A stretch of DNA of 64,000 nt from Brumimicrobium sp035497735 (GTDB lineage: Bacteria > Bacteroidota > Bacteroidia > Flavobacteriales_D > Crocinitomicaceae), in assembly GCA_035497735.1 (NCBI GenBank), contig DATJCX010000047.1:62001-126000 (forward strand), read 5' to 3'. Below the pieces are notes generated by a model. That model was not told the origin of the DNA. It saw only the letters and a list, made by a program, of their open reading frames with translations, and ran no database searches. Numbering within the stretch: the stretch's first letter is position 1; the number at the start of each line of letters is the position of its first letter. Made by a program: the position numbers and the translations under genes. Below, piece after piece: positions 61,630 to 64,000 of the stretch.

Positions 61630-61659
61630 GGGCTGCTTAATATTAGGCAGCCCTTTTTT
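61630..61659 (+). terminator. terminator of rpoD
   Basis: GGGCTGC / GCAGCCC, 7 bp plus a weaker inner pair, 10-nt loop, then six T. It starts 7 bp after the stop codon. Confidence 0.92.
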
Positions 61660-61711
61660 GTACATAAGAATTAATAGTTAAGAAAAATAAACAAATAAAT
61701 TAAAAAGTAAA

Positions 61712-63163
61712 ATGAGTACATTAGTCGGGTTCGAAGAACAATTAGATGCTCACCTTAAAAGAGAAAGAGCTGCTGTTAAATTAGCAAGTCAGGTTGGAGA
61801 GTTGCTTTACGACAAAGGAGTTGAATTAGTTCTTTTTAGAAAACACTTGGTTGGCTTGTCAGTTTCTGAAATCATGAATTCGCATGATTACGCTAAAAAA
61901 ATAGTTCTTAAACCTATTGATGTTTTTACTACTTCAGCACTTGCAAAAGCTTTGGCTGATATAGATCTAGCACCTTCTAAACTAGATATTGGTCGCTTAG
62001 CTTATGAATACATCGAGTCGAAAGGAAAGTATGCAAATGAAGCGGCATTCTTAAAGGATACTTTAAAAGATTTTATCGGTTTAGATAAACATACTTTTGT
62101 GCCTCGTGACGTTGTTCTTTATGGTTTTGGTCGTATCGGTCGTTTGGCTGCTCGTGAGTTGATTAAACAAGCAGGGAAAGGCCAACAGCTACGTTTAAGA
62201 GCTATCGTTACAAGAGATGATTCTCCTGAATCGCTTAAAAAACGTGCTGCTTTATTCCAAAATGACTCTGTTCATGGTGCTTTTGATGGTATCGTTGATG
62301 TGGACTTAGAGAATAAGTCAATGGTTATCAATGGAATGATTGTTCAAATGATCGCTGCAAATAACCCAGAAGATATTGATTATACTAAATACGGTATCAA
62401 TAACGCTTTGATTATTGATAATACAGGTGTATTTACAAATAGAGAAGCTTTAGGAAGACACTTGAAGGCTAAAGGTGCCTCTCAGGTTGTTTTAACTGCT
62501 CCTGGTGCTGAGATTCCAAATATCGTTTATGGTATTAACCAAGATGTATTAGATATTGATGAAGAGAAAATTTTCTCTGCTGCTTCTTGTACAACAAATG
62601 CTATTTCGCCAATCTTAAAGGTGATGGGGGATAACTTTGGTGTGAAAAGAGGACATATTGAAACGGTCCATGCTTATACGAATGACCAGAACTTATTGGA
62701 TAACATGCACAAGAAGCCACGTAGAGGTCGTTCTGCTGCTATCAATATGGTGATTACTTCAACTGGTGCTGGAAAAGCTGTAACGAAGGTTATGCCAGAG
62801 TTTCAGGATAAATTGACAGCGAATGCGGTTCGTGTTCCTACACCAAACGGCTCTTTAGCTATCTTATCTTTGGAATTGGAAAAACCAGTTACTGTAGAAG
62901 AGGTTAATAACGCTGTTAGACATGAAGCATTGAATGGTAACTTAGTTAACCAAATTCACTATTCTATCGATGAGGAATTGGTTTCTAATGATATCATTGG
63001 AAATACTTGCTGTTCAGTTTATGACTCGCCAGCAACTATCGTTTCTCAAGATGGTAAAAACGTTGTGTTGTATACTTGGTATGACAACGAGTTTGGTTAC
63101 ACGAAACAAGTTATTCGTCTAGCTAAATACGTTGCAAAAGTAAGACGTTTGATTTACTATTAA
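61712..63163 (+). CDS. glyceraldehyde-3-phosphate dehydrogenase with N-terminal extension
   Basis: 483 residues, about 140 longer than the usual enzyme. The first 130 residues are helical and unlike GAPDH (EEQLDAHLKRERAAVKLASQVG). The enzyme then starts at VVLYGFGRIGRLAAREL, with catalytic C293 in SAASCTTNAISP, the histidine in VHAYTNDQNLLD, and the end at NEFGYTKQVIRLA. After the second strand AIVTRDD lacks the classical NAD-selecting sequence, so cofactor preference is uncertain. Gluconeogenic or glycolytic use cannot be told. Long GAPDHs of this kind occur in Bacteroidota beside a normal one. Confidence 0.93.
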   Translation: MSTLVGFEEQLDAHLKRERAAVKLASQVGELLYDKGVELVLFRKHLVGLSVSEIMNSHDYAKKIVLKPIDVFTTSALAKALADIDLAPSKLDIGRLAYEYIESKGKYANEAAFLKDTLKDFIGLDKHTFVPRDVVLYGFGRIGRLAARELIKQAGKGQQLRLRAIVTRDDSPESLKKRAALFQNDSVHGAFDGIVDVDLENKSMVINGMIVQMIAANNPEDIDYTKYGINNALIIDNTGVFTNREALGRHLKAKGASQVVLTAPGAEIPNIVYGINQDVLDIDEEKIFSAASCTTNAISPILKVMGDNFGVKRGHIETVHAYTNDQNLLDNMHKKPRRGRSAAINMVITSTGAGKAVTKVMPEFQDKLTANAVRVPTPNGSLAILSLELEKPVTVEEVNNAVRHEALNGNLVNQIHYSIDEELVSNDIIGNTCCSVYDSPATIVSQDGKNVVLYTWYDNEFGYTKQVIRLAKYVAKVRRLIYY

Positions 63164-63206
63164 TAGTTGAATATTACGTAAGTAATGCGTTAAATCATAA
63201 ATGTAA

Positions 63207-63241
63207 AATAGGGCTTTCAATTTTGGAAGTCCTATTTTTTT
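63207..63241 (+). terminator. terminator of the GAPDH gene
   Basis: AATAGGGCTTTC / GGAAGTCCTATT make a 12-bp stem (two G-U pairs), 6-nt loop, then a run of T. The surrounding gap 63164-63388 has nothing else recognised. Confidence 0.88.
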
Positions 63242-63388
63242 ATCTATATTTTTGGTTGTACGAAATAGAAAAGAGAAGTCTAAATTGTACTTAACTATTG
63301 AATGGATAAATTATTAAAGTGGTTAAGGCTTGAGTTTTATTGATGCAATATTTTATCCATCAAACTTCTTTCAGTTAAATAGTTACAG

Positions 63389-64000
63389 CTATTGATCTAA
63401 AGTAAAATAGAACTGACAAATAGCCAAAATAACCGCCCATTGTCTTTCAATATGAGGAGCGTGACCACAATCTTCTACGAAATACTCTTCTGCGTTTTCT
63501 AGTAATTCCACAATGCCATTCACTTGTTGATCGGTTCCGTATTGATCTTTATCACCTTGAATGATTAAAGCTGGTACAGGATTCCCTTTAATGTCTTTAG
63601 TAATGTCCCATTTTTTAAAACCCTCTAAATTCCAAGTCTCAGCCCATGCGAAAAATAGGCGCTCTGTTTTGTCACCATGGAAAAATTCCAGTCCTTTAAG
63701 CTTTCCTGCTTTATATGCATCAACAGCTGGTTGGATCCCCGCACGTGTTTCTTCTTCATTGATATAATGTGCTGCTAAAGTCACGATTCCTTTAACCCTT
63801 TCAGGGTAAGCAGAACTGTAGAGTAGCGCATTTGTTCCTCCGTCAGAATGTCCTACGATAAACAAGGGATTCTCTATTTTTAAGGCTTTGATAAAAGCTG
63901 GGAGATAGTTTAACGCAAACTCATGTAAGTACTGCTCATTTCTAACTTTGTCTTCGGCTTCGCTAAATCCATATCCTGGAAATTCTAATGCAATTCCTGG
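63389..64000 (-). CDS. alpha/beta hydrolase (5' end cut by window)
   Basis: At least 204 residues; the frame is open through base 64000, so the N-terminus is missing. Internal TTG at 63865 is not a start, because the fold continues upstream (ALEFPGYGFSEAEDK, a typical oxyanion-side segment). The nucleophile elbow is GHSDGG, the acid is likely in IIQGDKDQYG, and the histidine in EDCGHAPHIE. Serine hydrolase of the proline iminopeptidase/epoxide-hydrolase type; substrate unknown. Confidence 0.9.
   Translation of the reverse strand, partial: PGIALEFPGYGFSEAEDKVRNEQYLHEFALNYLPAFIKALKIENPLFIVGHSDGGTNALLYSSAYPERVKGIVTLAAHYINEEETRAGIQPAVDAYKAGKLKGLEFFHGDKTERLFFAWAETWNLEGFKKWDITKDIKGNPVPALIIQGDKDQYGTDQQVNGIVELLENAEEYFVEDCGHAPHIERQWAVILAICQFYFTLDQ

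Noticed and set aside
63389..63865. Hydrolase gene starting at the TTG at 63865
   Set aside because: The same frame continues to the window edge with hydrolase-like sequence, so the gene is longer and cut.
1..64000. CRISPR array, insertion sequences, prophage, tRNA or rRNA genes
   Set aside because: No regular spaced repeats, transposase or integrase motifs, or cloverleaf/T-loop signatures were found by eye. A tRNAscan or ISfinder run could still find a weak case.

Overview
The window is about 64 kb of low-GC DNA from a member of Bacteroidota, most likely order Flavobacteriales. The evidence is a type IX secretion sorting domain, type III glutamine synthetase, a sigma factor without region 1.1, promoters of the TTG-N18-20-TAnnTTTG kind, BatA-type proteins, a TonB-dependent receptor with a carboxypeptidase-like N-terminal domain, and few Shine-Dalgarno sites. 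Genus cannot be told from the sequence. No tRNA, rRNA, CRISPR array, insertion sequence or prophage was seen.

Left part (1-23 kb): partial clpC, gyrA with a TPR gene, a CvfB-like S1 protein, a universal stress protein, and a leftward four-gene run: T9SS-sorted lipase-like protein, BatA-type protein, dihydroorotase-like protein without its metal ligands, and a methyltransferase. Then come a secreted orphan, a rhomboid protease overlapping a class IV aminotransferase, glnN, a DUF1275 membrane protein, a DoxDA-like fusion with a small exported partner, and a DUF4421 protein.

Middle (23.3-37 kb): a rightward surface-polysaccharide locus of 13 genes. It encodes UDP-ManNAcA synthesis (wecB, wecC), an MsbA/PglK-like ABC exporter, a TagD-like cytidylyltransferase, a glycerol-1-phosphate dehydrogenase-like enzyme, a TagB/TagF-like glycerophosphotransferase, a LicD transferase, an ATP-grasp ligase, three GT4-type glycosyltransferases and a heparinase II/III-type protein. 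Together they suggest a uronic-acid glycan carrying glycerol-phosphate, resembling teichoic acid but in a Gram-negative. The SRP RNA gene follows on the opposite strand. A fused branched-chain 2-oxoacid dehydrogenase E1 and a WecA-like initiating transferase follow; the latter could start the glycan on undecaprenyl phosphate.

Region 41.6-46.4 kb is the least explained. It has a coiled-coil orphan divergent from a small basic/acidic orphan across a cluster of ACTTAATTA repeats, a 63-residue ORF with a strong terminator, and an XRE regulator gene convergent with mnmA. Both flanks of that pair carry TTACA-NN-TGTAA palindromes.

Right part (46.4-64 kb): a CarboxypepD-like secreted protein, an RRM protein, a LytS/LytT-type two-component pair, a TonB-dependent receptor, a run of LYS1-like dehydrogenase, VWA-like membrane protein and alkaline-phosphatase-fold transferase, then a lipoprotein with a DUF4442 thioesterase-like protein. 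A 650-bp gap before degP holds a likely structured small RNA with its own promoter element and terminator, plus a second nested hairpin. Then come degP, the primary sigma factor gene rpoD, a GAPDH with a 130-residue N-terminal extension, and a partial alpha/beta hydrolase.
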